A DNA stretch of 56,653 bases, from the NCBI GenBank assembly GCA_015057555.1, contig SVEC01000020.1:1-56653 (forward strand). Reading direction: 5' to 3'. The notes beneath the pieces are model-generated. The model was given only the letters and a program-made list of their open reading frames with translations. It ran no database searches and was not told the DNA's origin. The position numbers and the translations under genes are program-made. This DNA comes from Lachnospiraceae bacterium (lineage in GTDB: Bacteria > Bacillota > Clostridia > Lachnospirales > Lachnospiraceae). Positions 1 through 13,200 of the stretch are shown here, piece after piece. The stretch's first letter is position 1, and the number at the start of each line of letters is the position of its first letter.

Positions 1-532
1 CTGGTAATGCACCTAACGCACTCAGTGTCACATGCACTAAGGACATTATATCAATCTGTGACATAAACTTCATCACAGTAAGGAAGGTTCCAAAGTTTCC
101 GTAAGGAGAAAGTCCAAATGGGTCTGTATAGCTTACTGGATTGCCCTCTACATAGCTGTAACGATTAAGACTGTTACTGTTAGATATACTTCCGATTAGT
201 ACATCCTGATTGATAAATCTCTTTATATCAGGGTTATAGTAACGGTTACGCATATAGTACAGACTGTTATCGTCTGTCATTACACCTAACTGTCCGTTAT
301 ACAGGAATCTGATTATCGGCGTGATTGTTCCATATTCAGTTGTTGATACAAGTTCGCCGTAGGTTCCGTAGTCATATGAGTATACCAGCTTACCTTCACC
401 ATCTGTTACTGCAGTTGTACTGCCTAGATGGTTGTAGTGGTATACAAGTACTCCTACCTCACTACTCTTTTCATATATAAGACCGTTGCCATAATAGTAA
501 GTTTCTGTCTCGGATTTAGAGTCGGTCTTATA
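1..532 (-). pseudogene. Orphan RHS core cassette, open at the left edge
   Basis: The minus-strand frame is open from 532 to the window edge and nearly repeats the RHS core of the giant toxin (about 2170-2640). It carries the same YYYGNGLIY start, the YNHLGSTTAVTD, RNRYYNPDIKRFI and NPVSYTDPFGL motifs, and then a different tail (MSQIDIMSLVHVTLSALGA) beyond the conserved core. A TAG stop lies immediately upstream (533-535) and no start codon with a ribosome site is visible. I read it as a silent cassette: the core supplies homology and the off-window part supplies an alternative toxin tip. Orphan RHS tips downstream of a full-length RHS gene are known in other bacteria. The similarity is directly visible; the recombination role is inferred. 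Confidence 0.8.
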
Positions 533-737
533 CTACATTCGATAGTCCTGCCCTAATATTAAATAGAGCAAGACTATCATTTTCAATTCTTAAATTTTTA
601 AATTTAGGAGTATCATTTTTTCGACTCACTCCAGTCTGTCCTGGTCTCAATCCAGATGCATCTAATTCTTTTAATGCTTGTTGTAAAGATAATGGTGTTC
701 TAGAAGTATTACCACCCTTGACAAAAACGCAAGATGA
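528..737 (-). pseudogene. Start-less toxin-tip remnant
   Basis: This minus-strand frame of 69 codons lies between two stops (738-740 and 528-530) and has no usable start. It encodes a protein-like stretch including LSLQQALKELDASG and RPGQTGVSR. It lies between the immunity gene and the orphan RHS core, where leftover toxin-tip pieces accumulate in polymorphic toxin loci, so a decayed tip is the best reading. No family was recognised. It could be chance open frame, although the amino-acid composition looks coding. Confidence 0.35.
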
Positions 738-749
738 TTATGTTTTATC

Positions 750-780
750 AGACCAGCTACGCATTATGCATAGCTGGTCT
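750..780. terminator. Inverted repeat after the immunity gene
   Basis: A near-perfect 29-base inverted repeat (GACCAGCTAC at 751-760 pairing with GTAGCTGGTC-like bases to 779) lies about 70 bases downstream of the putative immunity gene. There is no clear U-run on the minus side, so it may be a weak terminator or a repeat scar rather than a classic intrinsic terminator. Confidence 0.4.
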
Positions 781-851
781 TACATATGTGTTTCAACAAC
801 TTTAGAATTTAACTATTATAGCCAATATAAACAATAGTAATAGACTCCATA

Positions 852-1244
852 TTAATCTGTCTTAAAGTACACTTCGCACATTCCTGAAATATCTACAATC
901 CCTTCATAGCACATTTTTAATACTTCTATTTCTCCTTTACATAATGGCAAATCCTCATAAAATTCAGAATACCACATCGCGATTTTAACATCATTTTTCA
1001 ATAGTTCTTTCATAATCAAATAAAATTTTGTATCCTCATACGCAATCCCATTTTGAATATCTACTTGTGCTTTTGTTAAATAAAAATCTATATCTTTTCC
1101 TGCTATTTTTATCGTCCAAACATCACTACTATCATTCCATATCAAAGATGCATATTTTTGTAAAAAAGAATCTAATTCAACAACCACAATTCCCTCTTTA
1201 TAATTATCTAGTTTTTTACCTTTACAGATTAAACACTCACTCAT
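852..1244 (-). CDS. Putative immunity protein for the RHS toxin tip
   Basis: This is a small acidic protein of 130 aa with no signal peptide or membrane segment. Its ATG follows the stop of the giant RHS gene by 6 bases and is preceded by the ribosome-site-like AGGTGAG. In polymorphic toxin systems the gene directly after the toxin usually encodes the cytoplasmic antidote to the C-terminal tip. Size, position and lack of an export signal all fit that role. No immunity family was recognised, so the function is inferred from context. The composition (many Lys, Asp, Glu and aromatic residues; CxxC near the N terminus) gives no enzymatic hint. Confidence 0.65.
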   Translation of the reverse strand: MSECLICKGKKLDNYKEGIVVVELDSFLQKYASLIWNDSSDVWTIKIAGKDIDFYLTKAQVDIQNGIAYEDTKFYLIMKELLKNDVKIAMWYSEFYEDLPLCKGEIEVLKMCYEGIVDISGMCEVYFKTD

Positions 1245-1250
1245 ACATAC

Positions 1251-4200
1251 TCACCTCTTTCCTTTACGAATAGTCATTATACCATTTCTTAATAATTCAT
1301 CAACATAATCAATATCTTCAGCTATTGTATCAGAAACAACTCTATTATAAGATACATGTATGCCATTCGTATTCATTTGTGGTCTATGTGTATGAGGAAA
1401 GCCTACTCCATCTTCGGCTTTACCAAAATTATGAATCTGGAACCAATCACCTTTTTCTCCCGTTCCAATTAAATTGTAGTTTTTACTGGTATCCATTACT
1501 GTACCTTTTGGAGTTACAATAAAATCAGGCTTGATTACTTCATCAATCTTATTTGTATTGTTTATTGCTTCAGTACCACCCTCAGGTCCAAATGGTAAAG
1601 TAGCACCACCTTGATTATTGTATCTAATATCCCAATCAGTGCCCAATCCAAATAAGCTTTTGAGATTTATATCCAACTTACCTAAAGCTTTAAATACTGA
1701 ATCATACACGCCTGATGTTAAATTATTCAAGAATGACCTAGTGTAGCAAGAAAGCTGAAGTCCATGTCCGCCTAAAGAGATAAGCTCTACTATGGTTTGA
1801 GCTGAGAACTCTGCCTCGCCAACCATATACTTATCTATCATATTGGCTATGTCGTTACCAAAGTCCGATGCAGAAAACATCATAGCTCCCACATGTCCTA
1901 TAAAATCAAGGGACTTTAGAAGTAATTCAACCTGATCTGACAGTTTTCCAAACTTAGCTGCATACTTTGATGCCTTAGCTGCTAAATCCGTTCCCGGAAT
2001 GGCATAGAATAATGACTTCCATCCTTCTATTGGATTACGTTCTTTAAAGTAAAGTAGGGCATTAGCTACATCTGCTATCCATCCCCCTGGAAGTATACCA
2101 ATTATATCTAGTATTGCATGTCTCAACAGCTTTTTGTCTACGTTTGATAAATCAATATCCGATAGCACATTCATCACAGTAAGGAAGGTTCCAAAGTTTC
2201 CATAAGGTGACAGTCCAAATGGGTCGGTGTAGCTTACCGGATTACCCTCTACGTAGCTGTAACGGTTTAGGCTATTACTGTTAGTTATACTTCCGATTAG
2301 TACATCCTGATTGATAAATCTCTTTATATCAGGGTTATAGTAACGGTTACGCATATAGTACAGACTGTTATCGTCTGTCATTACTCCTAGTTGACCATTA
2401 TACAGGAATCTGATTATCGGCGTGGTTGTTCCATATTCAATTGTTGATACAAGTTCGCCGTAGGTTCCGTAGTCAAAACCGTATACCAGCTTACCTTCCC
2501 CATCTGTCACTGCAGTTGTACTGCCTAGATGGTTGTAGTGATATACAAGAATTCCTACCTCACTACTGTTTTCATATATAAGACCGTTGCCGTAGTAATA
2601 TTGTTCTGTTTCGGTTTTGTTTTTAGTCTTATACTCTCTGGTTATAACAAGTACTCTACTAAGCTCACTTACAGAATCGGTTATGTATTCCTCTCTGTAC
2701 TCTGGTGTTTCTGTGGCAGTTCTTATGTTCTCGGCATCATACTCATAGGTTGTGTTACCTGCACTTGTGAGACGGTTTCTACAATCGTAGGTAAAGGTTA
2801 CCATCTCACCATTAAGTGGTCCATATACCATATTTCCGTCGTTATCATAGACAACTTCTTCACCGTTATAGGTTACCATACGGTTAGAGCTGTCGTAGGT
2901 CATGGATACAGTTTTTGAACCATCAGGGTTAGTAACGCCCTTTGATGCTACTGAGTTAGTAGTTGTTCTACCTTCCTCTGACTCATCCTCATAGGTTATA
3001 GATACTATATTACCCCAGCTGTCATAGACATAAGAATACCTGCTAATTAAAGTATCATCTTTCGCAACTACTTCACTTTGGGTTACTCGACTTAGCTTAT
3101 CGTAGGTAACAGTCTCTACACTTCCGTCAGGCTTGGTGGTACTCTTAAGTCTTCCTTGTTTGTCATAAGTATATAAGGTTACAAAGCCTTCCTCGTCAGT
3201 TACGGTTGTAAGTCGTCCTATGCTGTCATAGTCATATCTTACTATCTCTCCACCTGGGTAGGTAAGAGTAATCAGATTTCCTAACTCATCATAGCCATAC
3301 TTGACTGTGTTGCCCTTGTAATCTGTATATGAGGTTACTCGGTTCATACAGTCGTAGGTTCTGGTTATGGTCTGTGTCTTTCCATCCTTAGTGGTCTCTG
3401 TGGTTTTCAGTACGTTACCATTACCATCATACGTATAGCTTACTGTACCTACCTCATCAGAGAAGGAGATTATCCTGCCTAATTCATCATAGACATAATC
3501 CGTCTCCTGTCCTCTACCGTTAGTGTACTGAGACAGTAAACTATCAGCGTTGTACTCATATGTACTACTTGTACCTATAGATAGCTTCTCCTCTGTAACT
3601 CTTCCATAGTCATCATAGGTGTAGCTTATTCCGCCACCCTCCGGATAGACTATATCTGTTACGTTACCTGCCTTATCATAGGACTGGCTACTTACGATGC
3701 CTGATGGGTCTGTTACAGAAAGTGTTCTACCCATATCGTCGTAGGTGTAGGTGTAAACCTTTTCCTCTCCTGTAGCAGAGGTTAAACTCACCTTTTCTAC
3801 TAGGTCTGACTTGTTATAGACGTATGATACAACTATACCACTTGCAGTTTTTTCCTGCAATACCTTACCCATACAGTCGTAGGTATATTCTGCTGTTACA
3901 ACTCCTTCGCTGTCTGTTACCTTGGTTAAATTACAGTTAAGGTCATATTCGTATGTGGTAGTGTTACCTAGTTCATCTGTGTAGGTCAATACATTACCCA
4001 TAGCATCATAGGTATAGCTTACCTTAATTCTGTCACCACTGTCAGTATCTATATATGCCTCACTTACTCTGCCACAAGGGTCATATACCACTCCTGTTGT
4101 AAGTCCATCAGGAGCAGTAATGGATGTACACTGTCCTGCATTATCATATCCATAGGTTGTAGTGTTACCATTTGCATCCGTTTCCGCCAGAAGCTCTCCC

Positions 4201-7200
4201 CAGGAACTATAGTCGTAGGTTGTGGTATACCCTAATGCATCTGTGATGGATGTGATATTCCCCTTTGAGTCATAGGTGTACCTTGCATTACTTCCCGTAC
4301 CTGATGTAATGCCTGTTATCTTATTATCAGCTCCGTATGTGGCTTCTATGCTCTGTCCCTCAGGGCTGGTTATGCCGGTAAGGGTTCCATGACTGTCATA
4401 GGTAAATTCCGTAGTGTTTCCAGATATGTCTGTTATGGCACTTATCTGTCCTAGGATATCATAGGCATACTCTTCATATGTTCCGTCTGGATATGTCACC
4501 TTAGTCACGTTGCCAAGCACATCATACTCATAGCTGATACTTCTTCCGTCTGCCGCAGTAGCTAAAATCATACGTCCCATCTCGTCGTAGGCATATGTTT
4601 CAGTGGTTCCATCTGCATAGGTTGTTGATGTGTGTCTTCCTGCTGTGTCATAAGCATGACTTGTCACATTACCCATAGGATCTGTTACGGAGGTAACGTT
4701 GCCATACAAATCATAGGTATAAGTTACCTGTCCACCATTTGGATAGATAATCTTAACAGGACGGTTCATATCATCATACTCATATCTGGTTTCCGCTCCC
4801 ATGGCATCACAGGCGCTGATAAGATTACCCCTGCTGTCATAGTCCATATATGAGGTATGACCATTTTCTGATGTTGATGATGTAAGGAAGATTCCATTAT
4901 CATCATAGGTATAGCTGGTTGTTCCCTTGCCCTCTCTGGTTACGGATGTAAGGTTGCCATATTCATCATAGGTGTAGGAGCAGGCAGTCTCACCATCTGT
5001 AGCATAGGTTATGTTTCCTGACTCATCATAGGTATAGCTTCCCGGAGCACTTCCGTCTTCTGATGCGATGGATATAATATTTCCTGACTCATCATAGCCC
5101 AGACTTACACCATCTCCATCATATGTCTGATAAGTCTCTAGGTTGCCCTTTTCATCGTAGCTGTAATTGTAAGAGTTACCATATGCATCCGTAGCACTTA
5201 TCCTATTACCATATTCATCGAAGGTGTAGGATGTGGTTGCTCCAGTCGGGCTGATTATGTGAGTGATATTTCCCCTCTTATCACTTTCGTATGTGGTTAT
5301 GCTTCCGTCTGCTGCTGTACACTTTGTTATTCTTCCGCCCTCTGTATCAGTGTACGCAAAGCTTATCTCGTTCCCCTTGTCGTCTAGTTGCTTTACAACC
5401 TTTCCTTCTTCATCGTAGGTGTTGGTTACAAAGGCTTCGCCATAGTGGTTCTTACCCTTAGTTAGTCTGCCAGCCTCATCATACTCATAGCTTATGGTTT
5501 CGCCTACAGGGTTTGTTATGGTTGTAAGATAATCTCCTGTGTAGGCAAAGCTTGTGATTCTTCCTGTGTTATCTGTAACTGAGATAAGTCGTCCTTCATT
5601 GTAATCCAGCTTTAATCTGTTACCTGTGGCATCCTCAGTTACTATCATCTGGTTCGGTGCGTGGCTTATGGATACACTTCTTCCCTCTTCTATGGTCATC
5701 CTAGCAAGCTTTCCATCTGCACCATACTCATAGATATATCCTGCTGGTGTGGTCATAGTGTAGGTTCCGTCAGGATTCTTAGTAAGGATATATCCATCCA
5801 TACCTGTGGTTATACTTCTGTAGGTTACGGTATCCTTGCCGGTATCTGATGACAGGGTTAGTGTGTTCCCTTCCATAGTTCCATACTTTAGGCCGTTCAG
5901 GGAGTCCTCATTTACAAAGCTTGCACAGGCATAAGGTGAGGTATAATAATGTATCATACCCATCTCTTCTACTATGTAGCTCTCAAAGTTGTGGCTCCAG
6001 CCCATTCCTAAATCACCCTTTGTAGCTGAGTATATTGAGTTATAATTAAGGTCTAGGGACAGGATATCTCTTCCTGTTATGGCTATGGCCTCATAGCTGT
6101 CTAGATATGCACCACTAGCAACATCCACCGGGTCACCATAGGTGTAATCTGCTACACCACCTTTTATTATAATCTTGCAGATATGTCCGGGTATATGGTC
6201 TATTGTCACATCTACTCCTAAATCCTTGCCCTCTATTATCTCCACCATGGAATCTACCAAAGCGTAGTAATACTCTGTAGGATCTGCCACTCCCGGGAAT
6301 GCACGGCTATAGGTTCCGTATATGGTTTGACCAGGATTTAAGGTCTGGATGGTTAGCACCTCATCACCTACTAATACCGGTGTTTGTGTTAATACACTCA
6401 TCTCCTCTATGACTTGTGAGCTTTTAAAATCTTGGTCAACTAGCTTCTTTTCCTCTGAACCAGGCTCCACATAATAGGTCTCAGTAACTAGTCCCGGAGA
6501 TACATATGGTCCAAAGCTGGTGGAGAAGTTATACAGTGGTTTGTCTGAACCATTCTCCACCTTGAACTGTATGTAATACCCATAACCTGTAAAAGCTGTG
6601 TCCTCAGGCATTATAGTTATCTTAAGTCCTTCGTAATCCGTAACATCTATGGTTTGGGTGCAGGTAAATCTGGCTTCTACAGGAGTGTTAAATGGCATAA
6701 GATTTCCTTCAAAATCCGCAGTTATCTCATACTCTCCCGGAGTATCTCCCTTTACCACCCAGCTTACGTTTTTCTTCTCCTGCCCTGCTATATCACCTAT
6801 CTCGATAGTTTTCTTTTGTCCTTCAAAGGTAGTAGCCAGACTAAGTCCCTGAGGTAGATTAATGGTGGCCTTTGAATCCTCGATTACATATTTGGTGTCA
6901 GCTGTATTAAGCACTCCTAATTCAACCGAGTACATATCCTTAAGCCAGCTTACTGTCTGTCTTGTAGATACATATACCAGTATTGGTTGATTCATAATAT
7001 AAGAGTACTGAGGTGCTATCTCTATAACCTGTGGTCTTTCTTCCGGATTTCCCCCACCGCCTGGGCCTCCACCTTCGTATCCCAGGTATCCACTTTTGCC
7101 GGAATCCATACCATAACCTGAAAAATACATCTCACATTCGTATATTACGGGGATTGGTTGTTCTATAAATGACAGCTCAATGTACATCGTAACGTGATGC

Positions 7201-10200
7201 ATATTCTCAGGTGCCGAGAAATCTACTCCTGCCTCTACCATCTCCTGTAGGGTCATCTTGTGGACATTGAAGTCACCCACTACTATCTCACCTGATGGTA
7301 TGGTTATAATGTATTCTGTGTCGGTATATTCATTTACGGTAACGTCTATATCCTTAGGTATGTAACCTGACTTGTATGCAGCTGCCTTGTACTCTCCTCT
7401 GGCGGCTGATATGGTAACCTTACCTGCTCCATCAGTCTTATAGGACTTGTCAGAGTTTAAGCTGTCGCTTAGGTACACACTTGCATATGGTACAGGTGTC
7501 CCCTCAGTATCTACTACATTGATGGTTATAGTTCCTGAGCCGTCCTTCTTTATAACCTTAACCTTTGTGGTTGTAGAGGATGAATTACCTGCCACATCTG
7601 TTACCTTTAGGGTTACGGTATATTCTCCTGCTTCCTTAAAGGTGTGAGTTATAAGTCTTCCTGTGTATGTGGCTCCATCATTTATGGACCAAGCGTAGCT
7701 TTTTATCCTTACGTTATCGGTGGATTCGCCACCGTCAAGCTGTAGCTCCATACCCTCCATAACTCTTACGTTTTCTGGCAGTACTGCTATCGGGCTTATC
7801 ACATCATTATCGGTTCCATAAGCACTTACTATGTTTGATACGTGGAAGTTGCCCACATTGTCGTAGGAGTGTAGCTTGTACTCATACTCCTGCCATGGGG
7901 TTATGTCCTTGTCTATGTACTCTGCTTCCTTACCAGAGTATATCTTAGTGAAGCTTTCCTCTGTCTCTCCCTCTGCCGCCTTTTTTCTCCTATAGATGTC
8001 CACACTGGCAAAGTCTTCATCCTCTGGCAATGTAACATCAATCCTTATGCATAAGTCTCCTGTGATGGCAGCTATATCACCCACCGCAGGTGTAGTATCA
8101 AGCTTAAAGGTACGCTTAATGTAGTCACTTTCGTTACCTTCCTTATCTACTGCCTTGATTCTGTAGGTGTACTCACCCTCAGGCATATTTTCCAGCTTAA
8201 GGTCTAGGGTTGTTTGATATATACTTCCTGATGCATCCTTCTTATCTACGTTAAGCCATATGTCTTCCTCTGAATCCTTTATGTCTATCTCTATGTGACT
8301 AAGCTTAGAGTTGTCTCTGGCGATTATCTCTAATTCAGTTTTTTCTCCCACCACGGTTCCGTCATTAAGAGCTATGCCAGCTATATATGGTGCAGTTTTA
8401 TCCCTGGCTGCTGAAGCGGTACACTGGTTTGAGTACTGGCTTACATTACCCGCCTTATCTACTGCAACCATCCTGTATATGTATGATTCGCCTGGTTCTA
8501 CGCTTGCATCATTATATGTGGAATTCTGCAGGTTATCATTTAGTGTTACAAATATTCCATCCTCCACAGCTGCTCTATATATTCTGTAGCAGCTTATGTC
8601 TGCATCAGCCGGCTTATCCCAGCTAAGTCCTATGTATCCATCATGGGATACTGCTACAAGATTTGCTGGGCTTGATGGTGCTGTCTTATCTACGATGTAT
8701 TCATTGATTATGTCTTTACCATCAGCGGTTAGCGGGTTTTTGTTGCCAGCCTTGTCATATACCTCATACTTTATGTATAGCTTGCCCTCTGGGAGGTCAC
8801 TTAGCTTTAGGCTATGACTTAGCCACACTTCCCCCTTAAGGTTAGCTGTATTTTTTACATCAGCCACCTTTATATAGCTTTCTCCGTCAGTTGAGTAATA
8901 AAAGCTGGCATAATCTATCCTGTTGTTATCAGTAGCTCTCACAGTCAAATCTATGACACTTCTATGATGAGTATCTATAGGATATACAGCGTTAATTACA
9001 GGTGCTGTTGTGTCCTCTGTTGTAGATACACTCTTCACGTCAGAGTATGTTCCCTTATTACCAACATTGTCATATGCCACAACTCTGAAGTTATATGTTT
9101 TATTCGGTTCTAAGCCCTCTACCGTGTAGCCTAATACATTATTTACTCTGGCTATAGAGCTATAGTATCCATTCGTGAATTGTTCTACCTGAAAATATGC
9201 AAAGTCCTTCTCAGGCACATCATCCCACTTAAGCTGTACATAGGTAGAGCCTGCTGTCACCTCGGTTATGTTTACCTTGGATATACCTGTATTATCAATC
9301 TCATATCTTCTGGTGTATTCCTCTCCGCTCTTGTTTCCCACTGCATCCGTAGCTTCAAAGTTAAAGTAATACACTCCATCCGGGTATGATTTTGTATTTA
9401 AGTTGTAATATACTGTCTCACCCTTTGTAGCTATATCAGTAAGCTTTATCCACTGTTCACTGCCCTCAGCTTTGTAGGATATAGTTACTGCAGATAGCTC
9501 TTTATTATCCTTGGCAGTTATGGATATCTGAGCATTCCCACTTAGCTTACCAGTCTCAGGTGAAACTCCACTTATAACAGGTTCTTCCTCATCTGGTTTT
9601 ACAAGTGCTTTTACACTCTCAGATTTTGAGCTTTCGTTACCACTGGTATCTACTGCTGTTATGACATACTCATAGAATACTCCTTCTTCCACATTTACAT
9701 CAGTATAGGTTTCTACAAGCTTGTTGTATTCTGTGTAGATAAGCTTGTATTCCTCTCCACTGTCATACACCCTTCTGTATATGTTATATCTGTCGCAATC
9801 ATATGATATGGATGCTGTCCAGCTAAGCTTAAGCACACCTGACATAGAGTGAATATTAAACTCAGCAGGTAGTGCCGGTGCAGTATTATCCACATAGTAG
9901 CTTACAATCTCGGAGGCTTCATTACCGTCTTCGTCCTTAACCAGATATTTTACCTCGTACTCAGAACCGGTAAGGGCGCTTGTGTCCCAATCATAGGAAG
10001 CTATATAGGTCTGCGCATTATACACTGTAGATTTAACTCCTGTTGTATCAAGGTCAACCCACTGAGCCTTTCCTTTTTCTCTGTACATTATGTCCACAGT
10101 GTAGCTTGCACCATATCCCATATTCTTGTAGAAAAGAGTAAGCTTCTGTGTACGATTATTTAACTGACTGTAATCTACCGGGTCTGTCTTAGTTATAACA

Positions 10201-13200
10201 GGCATTATGGTATTACCGGTTACTTCTGCAGATTTCTCTGATTTGTTACCAGCCTGGTCATATGCCAAAACTTCATATGTATGCTTATTTGTATCTGTCA
10301 AACCGCTATCCTTATAGCTTGTTTTAATGTCAGCTCCGGTTATGATTTGTATACATTCTCCATCTCTATAGACCTCATAGCCTGATACTCCTCTGTTATC
10401 CGTAGATGAATTCCAGCTTATAGCTATAGCTGAGCCTGTTATTCCTGTTATGCTTAAATTCTCTGGTACAGTTGGTGCTTCAGTATCAGCAAGAGTGGTT
10501 GCTGAAATTTCAGGAGACATCTCCGCCTGCTGATACATACTATTTACTGGATACACCTCATAGCTATAGGTGGTATCTGGTTCTAAGTCTGAATCCTTGT
10601 ATGTAAGCACTCCTGTACTGCCTATTTTTTTACCATTCCTATATATTACATATCCTATGGTTCCTGTTTTATCATCCTGCTCATACTGGATAGTAACACT
10701 TGTCATATCTATGGCTGTAGCTTTAAGATTCTTTACCGGCTGTGGTGGCACTGTAGCTTCAATGTCGTATATTATCTCCACTGCCATATTCTCCACATTA
10801 TGGGAGAATATATATTTTTCCAGTTCCTTCTTAAGCACCAAAGTGTTAAAGCTACTATCCTCGTAACTAAAGGTTATGTACTGTATATATTCCTTTCCTG
10901 AATCCTTGTATTTTACGCCTAGGATGGTTACATGGTCTTCCGATGCTTTAAAATTCTTGTAATAATCTGTGAAGTCCCCCTTTAGTTCTAAGGTTCCTGC
11001 TGTTAATAGCTCTGTGTGGTCTACTCTGGAATGAAACTCCATATCTCCACCTACACATAGATAGTCATTACCATCCTGCATAGAAAGTGCTCCCTTATCA
11101 CCTATGTAGCAATCACCTAAGGAATTTATTCTTCCACCACCTAGGTCTAGACTTCCGTTTATTCTTAAATTATTACAGTTGATTTCATATCCATTTAGGT
11201 CCACATCCTTTGCTAATATTAATGTGCCCTTTATATTCTTGTTAGCATCAAGCACATCTGACTCAGTTACATTTAAGCTTCCGTTATAAGTATTGGACTC
11301 TAAAATATCAAACCCGGCTATATTTACTATGCCTGATATATCACCACACTCTGATGCAAGCTTTTTTGTAACTGTAACGCCCCCACTTAAGGTCAAGGTA
11401 TTCTTTGTATTAATATACAGGTTGGCAAGGCTACAGCCCTGACCAGTTATAGACTGGTCACTGCCCTGCAGATACACCTTGCAGTCTTCATAGGTAGAGA
11501 ACTTATAATTCCCATTGGAATTACCATCCATATGGTAGTTAATATCACCATCTACATATATGCTACCATTATTAAGTTGACTATAAGTTTGGGGGTGGGC
11601 ATACAGTTCTAAATCCCCGAATATATACATCTTATCCGAAGTGGAATCCATGGTTATAGTACCTGTACTTGATACCCACTTTTCAGTTCCATTATTAAGC
11701 ACCTTTGCGCTTTGAATATAGTCACCTGATACGTTCAGCTGTCCACCATTTATCCAAATATTTCCCCCTGCATGTATCAAATCTCCTTCTATGGTAAGCT
11801 TATGACCATTAAGATTAAGCTTTCCATATCCCAAGTAATAATCTCCTGGGATAACTGTATCCTGTTCTAAGGTATATCCTTCCTTATAATCGGCCACCCC
11901 TATGGTAAATACAGTCTTGTTTTCTATCAGCTCCGATATACCGAAGTAGTTGTCTGAATACACACCCTCCTTGCTGGTATTTTTAAGTTCTAAGGTAGTG
12001 ATGCTGCTGGTATATGGAATATCGATAATCTGCTTATTATCTCCTGTCAACACAAGCTTTGCAGTTCCTGAGGTTGTAAATGTACTTGTAGAAGTAATAT
12101 TTCCAGCCACCTCTAAAGTACCCACAGATATTTCCCTAATATAAGATTGAACCGTTAAATCGCCATTCACCTTCACATATGGACTTTGGTATGCCATTTC
12201 TATATTACCTTTTTTCATTGTAAGATTACCATCTACTATAAATGTACCTCTTACATAAGCATAACCATTAAGCTCCACATTCCCATTTATATGGATTTTT
12301 TCTCCTGCATTTATACTATAATTATCATCAATTATAATATTACCTTCATAATAATCATTATCAAAAGAAGCAGTACTGCCTATATTTATAGCTTTATCAA
12401 AGCTATTATTTCCAGTCGAAATAAAACCATATATTTTAATATTACCATCTGTAGCTATTTGCTCACCGGATGTGTTGGCAAGGGTTACCCCACCTATATG
12501 AAGCTTTGATGCTGAAGCTGTTGAAGATATGGTTTGCTTGTCCTCTCCGCTTAATAGCAGAGTGTGGTTCTCACCAAAATACACCGCATTAGTTTGTTTT
12601 GCATTGTCAATTTCAATGTTACCCTTAATCTCCAGAGTTCCAGCGGTACAGCAGTTCTCTTGAGAGCTTAAGGTACTTACGATATAATCACCTTCCACCA
12701 GCACATAGTCCTTAGCATTGGTCATTATAAGTCGTGATGCACTGTTACCATAGGTTACACCTTCGTCGGTATTAGATATGGTTTGCATACGATAATCACC
12801 CTTAACAACCAGTTTTCCACCATTAATCTTTATATCTCCAGATTGCTGTACAAGGTCTCCTGTCACAGTTAATGTATGTCCATTCAAATCAAGCGTGTCT
12901 TCTAAGATTATCAGGTCACCATCCCAGGTCTGGTCTTCGCTCAATGTCCAACCAAACTCACCCTGACAATCTCCATATCTAAGTCTACATCCATTTCTAA
13001 TTAATTTGTTCTTAGAGAATACCTTCTCTGCAAACACTCCCTCTTCACTATAGTTTTGTAGTTCTATAGTTCCCCAGCTTACACCATCCGGAGTTTTAAT
13101 GGTTTGAAGGGTATCACCGCTTAGTAGTAGTGTGTGGTCATTTGTTGTAGTTACTTTGCCACTTATATCAATATCGCCCTTAACCTCTAGAGTACCCTCC

